Shown one piece after another: positions 36,956 to 45,979 of a stretch of DNA of 64,000 nucleotides. The position numbers and the translations under genes are program-made. The notes below the pieces were generated by a model. That model ran no database searches. It saw only the letters and a program-made list of their open reading frames with translations, and had not been told where the DNA came from. The DNA lies in contig AYMW01000002.1 of NCBI GenBank assembly GCA_000496475.1, positions 62,001-126,000 on the forward strand. The letters are read 5' to 3'. This stretch comes from Betaproteobacteria bacterium MOLA814. GTDB lineage: Bacteria; Pseudomonadota; Gammaproteobacteria; Burkholderiales; Burkholderiaceae_C. Positions within the stretch are counted from its first letter, which is position 1. Each line of letters starts with the position of its first letter.

Positions 36956-38554
36956 TCAAAAGTCAAAGGTGTCTTGCTTGGTGCTGACAGCCGCTGTGCG
37001 CCGGCTGGCCGTTTGCCTGGTGGGTGTGCCGCTTCGTTGGCCGTTGATGGGGGCGCGTTGCGATGCATGGCGTTTGATCACGCTGGCCTTGCCCGCGCGC
37101 ACATGGTCTTGTGCGCGGTAGGTGTGTAGGCGCTGTTTGGCTTGGCGGGTTGCCAGCTCCAAGTCCACCACAGGCGTGGGTATGTCAATGCCAACCCGCA
37201 CGCCGCAGTTCTGCTGCACAGACTCTGGCATGCGCCAAGGCTCTAGCAGCCAGGTGTCTGGTACTTGGCGCAGCGCAGGCAACCAGCGCCTAACAAACTC
37301 ACCCTGCGGGTCGTGGTCTTGGGCTTGTTTAACAGGGTTGTACACGCGCGTGGTGTTGATACCTGTGGTGCCCGATTGCATTTGCATTTGGCTCCAATGA
37401 ATGCCTGGCTCGTAGTCTAAAAACTGTGTGGCCAACCATGTGCCCACGTCGCGCCAGTGCAACCACAGCGGGTAAGCTGCAACAGATACCAACATGGCGC
37501 GCATGCGAAAGTTGATCCAACCCGTGGCTTGCAGCATGGCCACGCTGGCATCCACCATGGGCCAGCCTGTTTGGCCCGTTGTTAGGGCTTGAAAGTGGGT
37601 GTCGTTCCAGTCGGCCTCGCGCAGGCCGTTGTAGCCTTGGTGCATGTTGCGCCATTCAATGGCCGGCTCGGTTTCTAGTTTTTGTATGAAATGGCAATGC
37701 CAGTGCAAGCGGCTCACCATGGCGTTCAAGCCTTGTCGGTTGCGCGCGGGTAACTGGGCTTGTGCGGCTGCGTGGCGCGTGGCTTGCACCACCTCGCGCA
37801 TGCTGACGCAGCCAAACGTGAGGTAGGGGGACAAACGCGAGCAAGCCGTGGGTGCTGAGAGTGGCGACGATATACCGCCTCTGTATGAGCCACTGCGCTC
37901 GTTTAAAAACGAGTTGAGCACGCCCAAGGCGTTGTCGCGACCACCCCGTTGTCGGTGCGTTGGCTCGTGTGTGGACAAGCCCAGTTGGTCGGCGCTGGGG
38001 ACGCGCAGCATGGCCGGCGTGAGGTGCGACAAGCCGTTGCTGACCCGTGGGTCATGCCAGTTGCCTGTGGGTGCAAGCAGTGGGAGCACGCCCATGTGGC
38101 GCTCCCATTGCGCGGCCCAGCGCGCACGCACTTGCAAGCCGCGCTCTACGCCAAATTGGGGCAACTCCAGCCAGGTAATACGGTTGTGTTGTGTCCACTG
38201 GCCTACGGCTATGTCGCGCGCATAGCTGGCGGCGTTGCCTGTTTCTTCGTGGCTGAGCAAGGTGGTGAACGCAGTGGCCGTGTGCAGCACGCCCAAGGCC
38301 TCAATGGCGTTGGCGTGCAGCACATACAAGGGCAGGCCGATGCGCTGGAGTTGTTCGCGCAGATCGCGCAGACATTCCAATACAAAGTGGTAGTGCTGCC
38401 TAGCCGCATCGGGCTGTGCCCACAGGGCGGGTTCAATACAGTACAAACACACCACCGGCCCGTGCGTGGCTACTTGGGACAGTGCGTGTGAAAGCGGTGC
38501 GTGATCTGTAACGCGCAAATCGCGCTTAAACCAAACCAGCTGGGTAGAGCTCAT
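36956..38554 (-). CDS. Cryptochrome/photolyase-family flavoprotein, atypical
   Basis: 532 residues. The Rossmann antenna domain starts LVWFKRDLRVTDHAPLSHAL; the FAD domain has SRLSPYLTFGCVSMREVV, WHCHFIQKLETEP, GWPMVDASVAMLQATGWINFRMR and DPQGEFVRRWLPAL. In the flavin pocket, where E. coli photolyase reads DGDLAANNGGWQW, this protein reads DYEPGIHWSQMQM. So by my alignment the Asn near flavin N5 is His and the terminal Trp of the electron-transfer chain is Met. The C terminus adds about 50 basic residues (RAGKASVIKRHASQRAP). It may repair DNA or act as a light sensor; the class is unclear. Confidence 0.85.
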   Translation of the reverse strand: MSSTQLVWFKRDLRVTDHAPLSHALSQVATHGPVVCLYCIEPALWAQPDAARQHYHFVLECLRDLREQLQRIGLPLYVLHANAIEALGVLHTATAFTTLLSHEETGNAASYARDIAVGQWTQHNRITWLELPQFGVERGLQVRARWAAQWERHMGVLPLLAPTGNWHDPRVSNGLSHLTPAMLRVPSADQLGLSTHEPTHRQRGGRDNALGVLNSFLNERSGSYRGGISSPLSAPTACSRLSPYLTFGCVSMREVVQATRHAAAQAQLPARNRQGLNAMVSRLHWHCHFIQKLETEPAIEWRNMHQGYNGLREADWNDTHFQALTTGQTGWPMVDASVAMLQATGWINFRMRAMLVSVAAYPLWLHWRDVGTWLATQFLDYEPGIHWSQMQMQSGTTGINTTRVYNPVKQAQDHDPQGEFVRRWLPALRQVPDTWLLEPWRMPESVQQNCGVRVGIDIPTPVVDLELATRQAKQRLHTYRAQDHVRAGKASVIKRHASQRAPINGQRSGTPTRQTASRRTAAVSTKQDTFDF

Positions 38555-38818
38555 GGTGCTGTTACGCCGTTCACGTTCACAGACAAGCAGACGCCGTGTT
38601 GATGTCTAGCCAATGCGGTCGGCAAAGGCACAGATAGGAATGCGGTTAAATGTGTCAACAATCGAAGAGGGCGCATGGTGTGGTGACATCATCGCAACAT
38701 GCCCAAAACCCTGCGCAGGGCTGGGTCAAGAGACGCTGTCTGTTGTGCTGGCACATGGCGGCAAACAGCACACTGGCGCAGCATTCATGGTTGTGCATTC
38801 AGCTTATCAGCCTGGCTC

Positions 38819-39301
38819 TCAATAAAGCCCTTGTATTGAACTGTCATCCAGTCGCAAAGACATGAACACGCTGTGTGGGTCATGGGTGTAGCCAGCAAAC
38901 GGTTCGCTGTATATAAAGTGGTTTTTTAAATACAGGTGGCGCGCTGCAGCAAAGTCGGGGTGGTTGCCAGTTTCTAGGCTCAGCAACTCGTAGTTGCGTT
39001 GCTTGGCCACCATGATAATGTGGCCCAGAATGGCTTGTGCAGCGCCTCGCCTCCGCCACCGGTCTGACGTACGCATGGACTTGATCTCGCCGTGTGTGGG
39101 CGATAATTCTTTCAATGCACCGCAGCCCAGTAACAACCCATTATCCCAAGCCGTCCACAAGCTCCGGCTTTGTGTGTTCAGCGCATCGAGGTCTAGCGCG
39201 TGCACGCTCTCAGGAGGTGACAAGCTCTGCATGTGTCGCAGGTGCTCACGCAACAACCCAGCCACCGCGGGTCTCGACAAGTCGTCTGTCTCTATGTGCA
39301 T
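38819..39301 (-). CDS. GNAT-family N-acetyltransferase
   Basis: 160 residues. The acetyl-CoA pyrophosphate loop is RWRRRGAAQAILGHIIMVAK (the R-x-x-G-x-A variant), preceded by LLGCGALKELSPTHGEIKSMR and followed by YELLSLETGNHPDFAAARHLYLKNHF. This arrangement, with 'GEIKSMRT', fits the YsnE/ArgA-like subgroup of putative acetyltransferases. The acceptor is unknown. It is a single gene with a 264-bp gap before the photolyase gene, in which I see no gene. Confidence 0.88.
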   Translation of the reverse strand: MHIETDDLSRPAVAGLLREHLRHMQSLSPPESVHALDLDALNTQSRSLWTAWDNGLLLGCGALKELSPTHGEIKSMRTSDRWRRRGAAQAILGHIIMVAKQRNYELLSLETGNHPDFAAARHLYLKNHFIYSEPFAGYTHDPHSVFMSLRLDDSSIQGLY

Positions 39302-39324
39302 GGTTTGGACGGTGCGGTCAAGAA

Positions 39325-39372
39325 ATTAGGGTCAGATCCTAATTAAATAAACAATTAGGATCTGACCCTAAT
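39325..39372. repeat. Perfect 20-bp inverted repeat with 8-bp loop
   Basis: The left arm (39325-39344, beginning ATTAGGGTCAGATC) and the right arm (39353-39372) are exact reverse complements, spaced by AAATAAAC. The stem is far too long and perfect for a normal terminator and has no T-run. GGGTCAGATCC-type palindromes occur as repetitive extragenic elements near RAYT-type transposases in related bacteria, so this may be a copy of such an element. Confidence 0.9.
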
Positions 39373-39499
39373 AATTTTAAGCCGGTGATTTGGGCACTGT
39401 GCAGCCCCCAATTGCCATATCGAAAGGCGATTTTAAAGTGCACTTGCAAAAGTGCCCGACAATCAGTCTTTTGATTAGACGGTTAGCAGCGATTTTTTT

Positions 39500-40444
39500 A
39501 TGGCGATTCAATGGTTTCCCGGACACATGCACCTGACGCGCCAAGCGATTGGGGAGCGCATCAAAAACATCGATGTGGTCATTGAAATGTTGGATGCGCG
39601 CTTACCTGGCTCTAGCGCCAACCCCATGTTGGCCGAGCTGATTGGGGACAAGCCTGGGCTCAAAATCTTAAGCAAGCAAGATTTGGCAGACCCTGTGCAA
39701 ACCGAGGCTTGGTTGGCACACTACAACGCCTTGCCGGGTATGAGCGCCTTGGGTTTGGACACCAGCACGGTGTCGCCCTCCAAGGCTTTGATTGCTGCTT
39801 GTAAGCTGCTCGCGCCCAAGCGCGGCGGCATGGTTAAGCCCATGCGCGTGCTGATTTGCGGTATCCCTAACGTGGGCAAGTCCACGTTAATCAACACCCT
39901 GAAGGGCAAGCGCGCTGCCAAAACCGGTGATGAGGCTGGCGTGACCAAGCTTGAGCAACGCATTGCGTTGGCCAATGATTTTTATGTGTTTGACACGCCG
40001 GGTGTGTTGTGGCCGCGCATTATTGTTGAGCAAAGCGGCTTTAACTTGTCGGTCAGCGGCGCTATTGGCGTGAATGCCTTTGATGAAGATGTGGTGGCAC
40101 TGGAGTTGCTGCATTACATGATTGCCCATTACCCGAAAGCGCTGAGCGAGCGCTACAAGATTGAAGACGTGGCCAGTCACACCGATGAGACCATGCTGGA
40201 GGCTGTGGCTCGGTACCGTGGCGCGGTGCAAAGTGGCGGTCGCCTCAACACCAACAAGGCCGCACATATTGTGATCCATGACTTTCGAAGCGGCGCATTT
40301 GGCCGCATCACCATTGAGACGCCAGCGCAATTTGCCGAATGGTTGGTCAAAGGACAAATGGCAGACGCCGAACGCACCCTGCGCAAAGCAGCCATTGAAA
40401 AAGTGGTCAAGTCCTCCTACAAAGCCAAGGCCAAGCGCAAATAA
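39500..40444 (+). CDS. ylqF: YlqF/RbgA-type ribosome-biogenesis GTPase
   Basis: 314 residues starting MAIQWFPGHMHLTRQAIGE, the classic YlqF N terminus. It is circularly permuted: G4 comes first (KILSKQDLAD, Ser replacing the usual Asn of NKxD), then G1 (CGIPNVGKSTLIN) and G3 (FDTPGVLWP). The C-terminal helical domain ends in a basic tail (SSYKAKAKRK). RbgA proteins assist late assembly of the large ribosomal subunit. A GNRA-loop hairpin (GCACTT-GCAA-AAGTGC, 39440-39455) lies 44 bp upstream of the start and could be part of the leader. Confidence 0.92.
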   Translation: MAIQWFPGHMHLTRQAIGERIKNIDVVIEMLDARLPGSSANPMLAELIGDKPGLKILSKQDLADPVQTEAWLAHYNALPGMSALGLDTSTVSPSKALIAACKLLAPKRGGMVKPMRVLICGIPNVGKSTLINTLKGKRAAKTGDEAGVTKLEQRIALANDFYVFDTPGVLWPRIIVEQSGFNLSVSGAIGVNAFDEDVVALELLHYMIAHYPKALSERYKIEDVASHTDETMLEAVARYRGAVQSGGRLNTNKAAHIVIHDFRSGAFGRITIETPAQFAEWLVKGQMADAERTLRKAAIEKVVKSSYKAKAKRK

Positions 40445-40466
40445 GGCCTGTTTCAGCGGGTGGTGG

Positions 40467-41042
40467 TCAGAGGTTGATGGTGTGTTGCCAGCTGATGTGG
40501 GGGTCTGCCTCGTAGTCGGCAATGACCCAGGCGCGCTGGCTGTGAGGGGCGGCATCTTCAAAAAATCTCCGCAGCACGTCAATGGATGGCCGGTCCAAAG
40601 CACCAAAAGGCTGGTCGAGGCACGTGACTGTAGCGCCAGAGGCTAGCAACACCACCAAACCGACCTTGCGCCTAGAGCCTGTAGACAACATGTACAACAA
40701 CTTGTGCGCATGCGGCTCCAAATTCAATGCGCTGGCCAAGTCACGCGCCAAAGCTTGATCCCACTGGGGGTAGTCGGTGGTGCATTGTTGCCACACGTCT
40801 AATGGTGTGCTGTGGTCGGCGTCTGGCAAGCTGTGGTCCAGCCACACGGTGTTGCTGTTGGTTGCAGCCAGCACTCTCAGCAGGGCGGTTTTGCCAGTGC
40901 CTTCATCACCCACTACAGCGCATAAGCCCGGAAAAATCTCAACATGCCGAGCTTTGTGTGCGCCCTCACCAAAACCCTTTACCGAACTCAAGGCTTGACC
41001 TTGTACTACATTGATGTCTGTGGCAGGTTTGGCGTTTGGCAT
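40467..41042 (-). CDS. Orphan ABC-type ATPase
   Basis: 191 residues, short for an ABC ATPase. Walker A is VVGDEGTGKTALLRVL, the signature motif is LYMLSTGSRRKVGLVVLLA (LSTG instead of LSGG) and Walker B is VTCLDQPFGALDRPS, with Gln where the catalytic Glu normally follows Asp. The D-loop (GALD) is present. The layout resembles CcmA-like ATPases, but no permease gene is near. The Glu to Gln change suggests slow hydrolysis. It is flanked by ylqF on one side and the histidine phosphatase gene, divergently, on the other. Confidence 0.8.
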   Translation of the reverse strand: MPNAKPATDINVVQGQALSSVKGFGEGAHKARHVEIFPGLCAVVGDEGTGKTALLRVLAATNSNTVWLDHSLPDADHSTPLDVWQQCTTDYPQWDQALARDLASALNLEPHAHKLLYMLSTGSRRKVGLVVLLASGATVTCLDQPFGALDRPSIDVLRRFFEDAAPHSQRAWVIADYEADPHISWQHTINL

Positions 41043-41120
41043 GCCTGCATGCTACATCAGGCTGAGCTTGGTCTAAAGGGGCCAGCTTGCAAGCCCCACA
41101 ACGTTAGGAGTTCGGTCGTG

Positions 41121-41729
41121 ATGAGTCGCAATGTATGGGTTTTGGCAGGTGTATGGGCGAGTCTGTTGAGACTGGCCGTCGGTGGTGGTGTGTTGGTGCT
41201 TGGGGCTTCGTGGTTTGCAGCGCAGCCAGCCCAGGCTCAGGCGCAAGTGGAAATTACAGCAACGGTTTATATGATGCGCCACGCGTTGGCGCCGGGCTTC
41301 GGTGACCCCAGCAACATCAGACTGGGCGACTGCGCTACCCAACGAAATTTGAATGACCAAGGTCGCGCCCAAGCCGTCAAAGCAGGTGAGTGGTTGCGCG
41401 CGCAGGGGCTTGATGCCCCTATGTTGCTGGCAAGTCCATGGTGTCGCACCTTAGAGACGGCTGAGTTGCTAGGCCTTGGCGATGTGCGTGCTACCGCTGC
41501 CTTGTCATCTTTTTTTCAGCAGGGTTCTAGCAGCGACACCACCCGCAAGCTTCAGCTTGAGTTGAAGGCAGCGCTCCAAGAGCAGCCGCCGCGTGATGTG
41601 GCGTTGGTGACCCACCAGGTCAACATTCAAGCTTTCACGGGCAGTGGCGTGGCGTCAGGTGAAATACTGGTGCTGACGGTGTCGCCAAATGGGGAGTTTG
41701 TGGCGGTGCGCCAGCGACACGTGCCTTAG
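41121..41729 (+). CDS. Secreted histidine phosphatase-family protein
   Basis: 202 residues from the ATG at 41121, with TTAGGAG 10 nt upstream (GTG at 41118 is an alternative). The N terminus has a signal peptide or anchor (LLRLAVGGGVLVLGASWFAAQPAQAQAQ). The phosphohistidine motif is YMMRHALAPG (RHA rather than RHG), and the second catalytic His is in VALVTHQVNIQAFTG. The first Arg/His and LLASPWCRTLETAELLGLG are typical of this branch. It likely acts in the periplasm on an unknown phosphoester or phosphohistidine. Confidence 0.85.
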   Translation: MSRNVWVLAGVWASLLRLAVGGGVLVLGASWFAAQPAQAQAQVEITATVYMMRHALAPGFGDPSNIRLGDCATQRNLNDQGRAQAVKAGEWLRAQGLDAPMLLASPWCRTLETAELLGLGDVRATAALSSFFQQGSSSDTTRKLQLELKAALQEQPPRDVALVTHQVNIQAFTGSGVASGEILVLTVSPNGEFVAVRQRHVP

Positions 41730-41782
41730 CTGTTGGAGCAGGACAGCACCTTCTAATCAACAACTTAAATTGCTTCAACCGC

Positions 41783-42484
41783 TTATTGGGGCTGGCCCAG
41801 CAGCGCGGCCAGTTCTACAAAGTTGCTTGCGTGCCATGTGTTGTCGACGCAAGGCGATATGTCTTTGGGTTGGGCTGTGCCAAATTCGTGTGGGCGTTCA
41901 ATATAGGCGGTTTGCAGGCCACAGGTGCGTGCAGCTGCCAGGTCATCTTGGTGTGCGGCAACCAGCATGACTTGCTCTGGTGCCACATCAAATGTGCTGG
42001 CCACGCCCAAGTAGGTGGCGGGGTCGGGCTTGTAGGCGCGAAATACTTCGGCAGACAAAACACAGTCCCAAGGCAAGCCTGCCTGTTTGGCCATGTTGGC
42101 GAGCAAGCCCATGTTGCCGTTGCTCAAGGTACAAATGGTGAATTGTTGCTTCAGTAGCCCGAGACCTTGCACAACGTCAGGCCAAGGATTGAGCCTGTGC
42201 CATACGCGGTTGAGGTGTTGGCGCTGCGATTCGTTGAGGTGCTCCAAACCATGGTCTGGCAACAAGCCATTGAGTATGAGGCGGTGTAAGTCGTCAATTC
42301 GTGTCCAGCCCAACTCGCCGCTGCGCACACGCTGCATGGCGGGTTGGTAGCCCGCTCGCCAAGCCAGCGCAAACGCGTTGCCGTCAACGTGCGGGTACAA
42401 CTGGTGCAGCTCAGCAACAATGCTGCCATGCCAGTCCACCACAGTGCCAAATACATCAAAAGCCAGGATCAAGGGTTTGTTCAT
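41783..42484 (-). CDS. HAD-superfamily hydrolase, haloacid dehalogenase type II-like
   Basis: 233 residues from the ATG at 42484. Motif I AFDVFGTVVDW carries the nucleophile D10; R43 (LAWRAGY) matches the substrate Arg of L-2-haloacid dehalogenase; motif II CTLSNGNM and motif III AYKPDPATY are conserved. The last motif reads AAHQDDLAAA instead of SSNxWD, so two substrate-site residues of characterised enzymes differ. Type II enzymes replace the halogen of S-2-haloacids with hydroxyl. Dehalogenation is possible but unproven; a small phosphatase activity is the alternative. It is a single gene. Confidence 0.82.
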   Translation of the reverse strand: MNKPLILAFDVFGTVVDWHGSIVAELHQLYPHVDGNAFALAWRAGYQPAMQRVRSGELGWTRIDDLHRLILNGLLPDHGLEHLNESQRQHLNRVWHRLNPWPDVVQGLGLLKQQFTICTLSNGNMGLLANMAKQAGLPWDCVLSAEVFRAYKPDPATYLGVASTFDVAPEQVMLVAAHQDDLAAARTCGLQTAYIERPHEFGTAQPKDISPCVDNTWHASNFVELAALLGQPQ

Positions 42485-42672
42485 GGTCGCATTATTGGCT
42501 GGGTGAGGTCTGTTGCGCTGTCGCTCAATGTGGTTCTGTAGGTTTTTGTTCACATTGTCTTATTGACTCTAGTCCAAATATTGTGCTTTGTGGTGCGCAC
42601 TGATGGGTATTGCATTCGAATGCATAAATGTTAAATTACAGGATTCAGAAACGCTCAACTCACAGAAAGCTT

Positions 42673-43983
42673 ATGACTATTACATATTTAAAAACGGGTA
42701 AACCCGCCGCAGAGCGTGCTGAAGACGACGCAAAAGTTCGTGCCACTGTTGAGGCAGCGCTGCTGGATATAGAAACCCGTGGCGATGCCGCTGTGCACGA
42801 CATGTCTAAGAAGTTTGACAACTACGAGGCTGAAGCGTTTCGCTTGACCGACGCCCAAATTCAAGAAGCCATGAGCAAGGTAAGCCCCAGAGATTTGGAC
42901 GATATTAAATTTGCACAAACTCAAATCCGACGATTTGCTGAGGCGCAGCGCGCCAGCATGACCGATGTGGAGGTTGAAACCTTGCCCGGTGTGATTCTGG
43001 GCCACAAGAACATTCCCGTGCAGTCGGTTGGCTGTTACGTACCAGGCGGTAAATTCCCCATGGTGGCCAGTGCCCACATGTCGGTGCTGACCGCCTCTGT
43101 AGCCGGCGTGCCGCGTATTGTGGCGTCTGCGCCACCTGTCAATGGTGAGCCGCATCCGGCCATCGTGACCGCCATGCATTTAGCTGGTGCGCATGAAATT
43201 TATGTCATGGGTGGCATTCAGGCCGTAGGTGCCATGGCCATTGGCACGCAAACTATCAAAGCCGTTGATATGTTGGTGGGCCCAGGCAATGCATTTGTGG
43301 CCGAGGCCAAGCGCCAATTGTTTGGCCGCGTGGGTATTGACTTGTTTGCCGGTCCTACCGAGACCATGGTGATTGCCGACGACACCGTTGACGGTGAGAT
43401 GTGTGCCACCGATTTACTAGGACAGGCCGAGCATGGTTACAACTCGCCGGCTGTGCTGCTAACCACCAGTCAAGCTTTGGCGACAGCCACCGTGGCAGAG
43501 ATTGATAGATTGCTCACCATATTGCCCACACGCGACACGGCATCGGTCAGCTGGCGCGATTATGGCGAGGTGATTGTCTGCGACACCTACGCGGAAATGC
43601 TCGAAGTGGCCAACGACATTGCCTCAGAGCATGTGCAAGTGATGACCGACAGAGACGACTGGTTTTTAGCCAATATGCACAGCTACGGTGCCTTGTTCTT
43701 AGGCCCTAGAACCAATGTGTCCAACGGCGACAAAGTGATTGGCACCAACCACACGCTGCCAACCAAAAAAGCTGGTCGTTACACAGGTGGGTTGTGGGTG
43801 GGTAAGTTTTTGAAGACACACAGCTACCAAAAAATACTCACTGATGAGGCCGCGGCGCTGGTGGGTGCTGTCGGCAGTCGCCTGTGCATGTTGGAAGGTT
43901 TTGTTGGCCATGCTGAGCAATGTAATGTTCGCGTGCGTCGCTATGGCAAGCAAGACGTGCCTTACGGCACTGGGGCGGATTAA
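42673..43983 (+). CDS. HisD-family dehydrogenase, probably catabolic (HpsN-like)
   Basis: 436 residues from the ATG at 42673. HisD hallmarks are present: [60 protein letters not shown] (Zn-ligand Gln and His), ASEHVQV (catalytic Glu-His) and [17 protein letters not shown] (last Zn His). The stretch [31 protein letters not shown] fits the paralogues that oxidise sulfopropanediol (HpsN) better than true histidinol dehydrogenase. No other his gene is nearby; an SDR and a LacI regulator follow. HisD-type enzymes oxidise a primary alcohol to a carboxylate in two NAD-dependent steps. The substrate here is unknown. Confidence 0.88.
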   Translation: MTITYLKTGKPAAERAEDDAKVRATVEAALLDIETRGDAAVHDMSKKFDNYEAEAFRLTDAQIQEAMSKVSPRDLDDIKFAQTQIRRFAEAQRASMTDVEVETLPGVILGHKNIPVQSVGCYVPGGKFPMVASAHMSVLTASVAGVPRIVASAPPVNGEPHPAIVTAMHLAGAHEIYVMGGIQAVGAMAIGTQTIKAVDMLVGPGNAFVAEAKRQLFGRVGIDLFAGPTETMVIADDTVDGEMCATDLLGQAEHGYNSPAVLLTTSQALATATVAEIDRLLTILPTRDTASVSWRDYGEVIVCDTYAEMLEVANDIASEHVQVMTDRDDWFLANMHSYGALFLGPRTNVSNGDKVIGTNHTLPTKKAGRYTGGLWVGKFLKTHSYQKILTDEAAALVGAVGSRLCMLEGFVGHAEQCNVRVRRYGKQDVPYGTGAD

Positions 43984-44144
43984 CGGCCATGCGTCGTCAA
44001 CGATAAGTGCATTTCACCAGTTGATTCAGACAGCGTGACAAGCTGTCATGCGCACTTTTTTGTATTAATTTGAGCCACTAATTTTGTAACATAAACACGC
44101 ATCCGTGTGCAGCCCGAAGTGCTGATGACAATTGGACAACAGAT

Positions 44145-44909
44145 ATGACATTACCCCGTACCCCATCTTTTCGCTTAGACGGCAAACGTGCATTGGTCAC
44201 TGGGGCCTCATCAGGCATTGGTCTGGCCAGTGCCATGGCCTTGGCTGAAGCGGGTGCCCACGTGGTCCTTGCTGCGCGTAGTTTAGACAAATTGGAGGGC
44301 GTAGCGAGTGAAATGCGAGCTTTGAATTTAAGCGTGGACGTCTTGGCCATGGATGTGTCTGATACCGCTGCGGTGTCGGCCACGATTGCCAGTATGCCTG
44401 CGTTTGATGTACTGGTGAACTCAGCGGGCATGGCCAAAAACAGCTCAGCCATAGAGACCACAGAGTCTAATTTTGATGCTGTACAGGGCATCAATGTGAA
44501 AGGCGCTTATTTTCTAACTGTAGCAGTTGCCAAGCGCTTAATTGAGCTGGGTCAGCCGGGCAGTCTGATTAATATATCCAGTCAAATGGGCCACGTAGGC
44601 GGTATTGATAGGGCGGTGTATTGTGCCAGCAAACATGCGGTGGAAGGTATGACCAAGGCCATGGCCATTGAGTGGGGCCGCTTGGGAATACGTGTCAACA
44701 CCATCTGCCCCACTTTCATTCTGACACCCCTCACGCAAGCAACGTTTGATCAACCCGACAAGCTTGCGTGGATTGAAGAGAACATCAAGCTGGGCAGGGT
44801 TGGGCGCGTTGAAGACATCATGGGTGCTGTGGTCTACCTAGCCACCGAAGCCAGCGCCTTGGTGACAGGCTCAGCGCTGATGGTCGATGGCGGTTGGACT
44901 GCGGGTTAA
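44145..44909 (+). CDS. Short-chain dehydrogenase/reductase
   Basis: 254 residues, a complete classical SDR. The cofactor motif is VTGASSGIGLASA, followed by DVLVNSAGMAK (NAG-like), the catalytic Ser in INISSQMGHVGG and the Y-x3-K pair in AVYCASKHAVEGM. The C terminus LVTGSALMVDGGWTAG is also typical. It oxidises or reduces a hydroxyl/keto group with NAD(P). It lies 161 bp after the HisD-like gene and its stop overlaps the LacI start (TAATG), so it works in the same regulated unit, probably on the same substrate class. Confidence 0.92.
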   Translation: MTLPRTPSFRLDGKRALVTGASSGIGLASAMALAEAGAHVVLAARSLDKLEGVASEMRALNLSVDVLAMDVSDTAAVSATIASMPAFDVLVNSAGMAKNSSAIETTESNFDAVQGINVKGAYFLTVAVAKRLIELGQPGSLINISSQMGHVGGIDRAVYCASKHAVEGMTKAMAIEWGRLGIRVNTICPTFILTPLTQATFDQPDKLAWIEENIKLGRVGRVEDIMGAVVYLATEASALVTGSALMVDGGWTAG

Positions 44910-45961
44910 TGAGACCACTACCTCACATGACAGAACACAAGGTCACCTCCTCAGCAGTTGCCAAACGCGCGGGAGTGAGCCAGTCGGCCGTCAGCCGCGT
45001 GTTCACACCTGGTGCAAGTGCCTCACAAGCCACTATTGACAAAGTGCGCAAGGCTGCCGCTGAGTTGGGCTACCGGCCTAACCGATTGGCACGCAGTTTA
45101 ATCACCGGGCGCACACGCATGATTGGGTTGGTTGTCGCATATTTAGACAACCAGTTTTACCCACTGGCGTTGGAGAGGCTTAGCCAAGCCTTGCAAGCAC
45201 GCGGTTATCACATTTTGATTTTTATGGCCGAAAACTCCACACAAAGCGTGAGTAAAGTAGTGGAAGAGTTGCTGGATTACCAAGTCGACGGCATCATCAC
45301 GGCCAGTGTGGACGTCACCGGCGATTTGGCCAAGCGCTGTGCACAGGCGGGCATTCCCATTGTGTTGTTCAACCGCGGACAAGACGAGGCACATTTATCT
45401 GAAGTGACTTCCGACAACCTAGCTGGTGGGCGCAGTGTGGCCAAGTTTTTGGTCGCAGGCGGTCATAAACGCATTGCGCATATTGCGGGTTGGCAAGGTT
45501 CATCAACTGGACGCGACCGGTCGTTGGGTTTTGTCGATGCGTTGAAAGAGCTGGGTGTTCACAACATCACACAGATAGACGGCATGTACAAGCGCGAAGT
45601 TGCAGCCCAAGCTGCAAGAGATTTATTTCGTGGCCCAAAATCGCCAGATGCGGTGTTTGTCGGCAACGACCACATGGCCTTCGCAGTACTTGATGTGCTG
45701 CGCTTGGAGTTGGGCTTGTCTGTGCCCAATGATGTGTCTGTGGTGGGCTACGACGATGTGCCACTGGCTGCATGGCCATCTTTTTCTTTAACCACTGTGC
45801 GCCAGCCACTCGACCACATGGTGCGTACAACAGTTGATTTATTGCTGGGCACTATTGAAGACATGGCGCGCAGCCCAGCCAAAATAAGAATCAGCGGTCC
45901 GTTGGTTCTGCGACAGTCATCCCGTATTCCCAAGGGTGGTTGGCCACTTCACCAAGTTTAG
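44909..45961 (+). CDS. LacI-family transcriptional regulator
   Basis: 350 residues if the ATG overlapping the SDR stop (TAATG) is used; the ATG at 44927 is an alternative. The HTH is at about 13-34 (SSAVAKRAGVSQSAVSRVFTPGASAS), followed by the hinge ELGYRPNRLARSLITGRTRMIG, which matches LacI/PurR proteins. The effector domain has FYPLALERLSQALQARGY, DNLAGGRSVAKFLVAGGHKRIAHIAG and GLSVPNDVSVVGYDDVPLAAW. It probably represses the HisD-SDR unit until the catabolic substrate binds. The RidA gene on the opposite strand ends 18 bp downstream. Confidence 0.92.
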   Translation: MRPLPHMTEHKVTSSAVAKRAGVSQSAVSRVFTPGASASQATIDKVRKAAAELGYRPNRLARSLITGRTRMIGLVVAYLDNQFYPLALERLSQALQARGYHILIFMAENSTQSVSKVVEELLDYQVDGIITASVDVTGDLAKRCAQAGIPIVLFNRGQDEAHLSEVTSDNLAGGRSVAKFLVAGGHKRIAHIAGWQGSSTGRDRSLGFVDALKELGVHNITQIDGMYKREVAAQAARDLFRGPKSPDAVFVGNDHMAFAVLDVLRLELGLSVPNDVSVVGYDDVPLAAWPSFSLTTVRQPLDHMVRTTVDLLLGTIEDMARSPAKIRISGPLVLRQSSRIPKGGWPLHQV

Positions 45962-45979
45962 TCGTCACCATTGATATTG

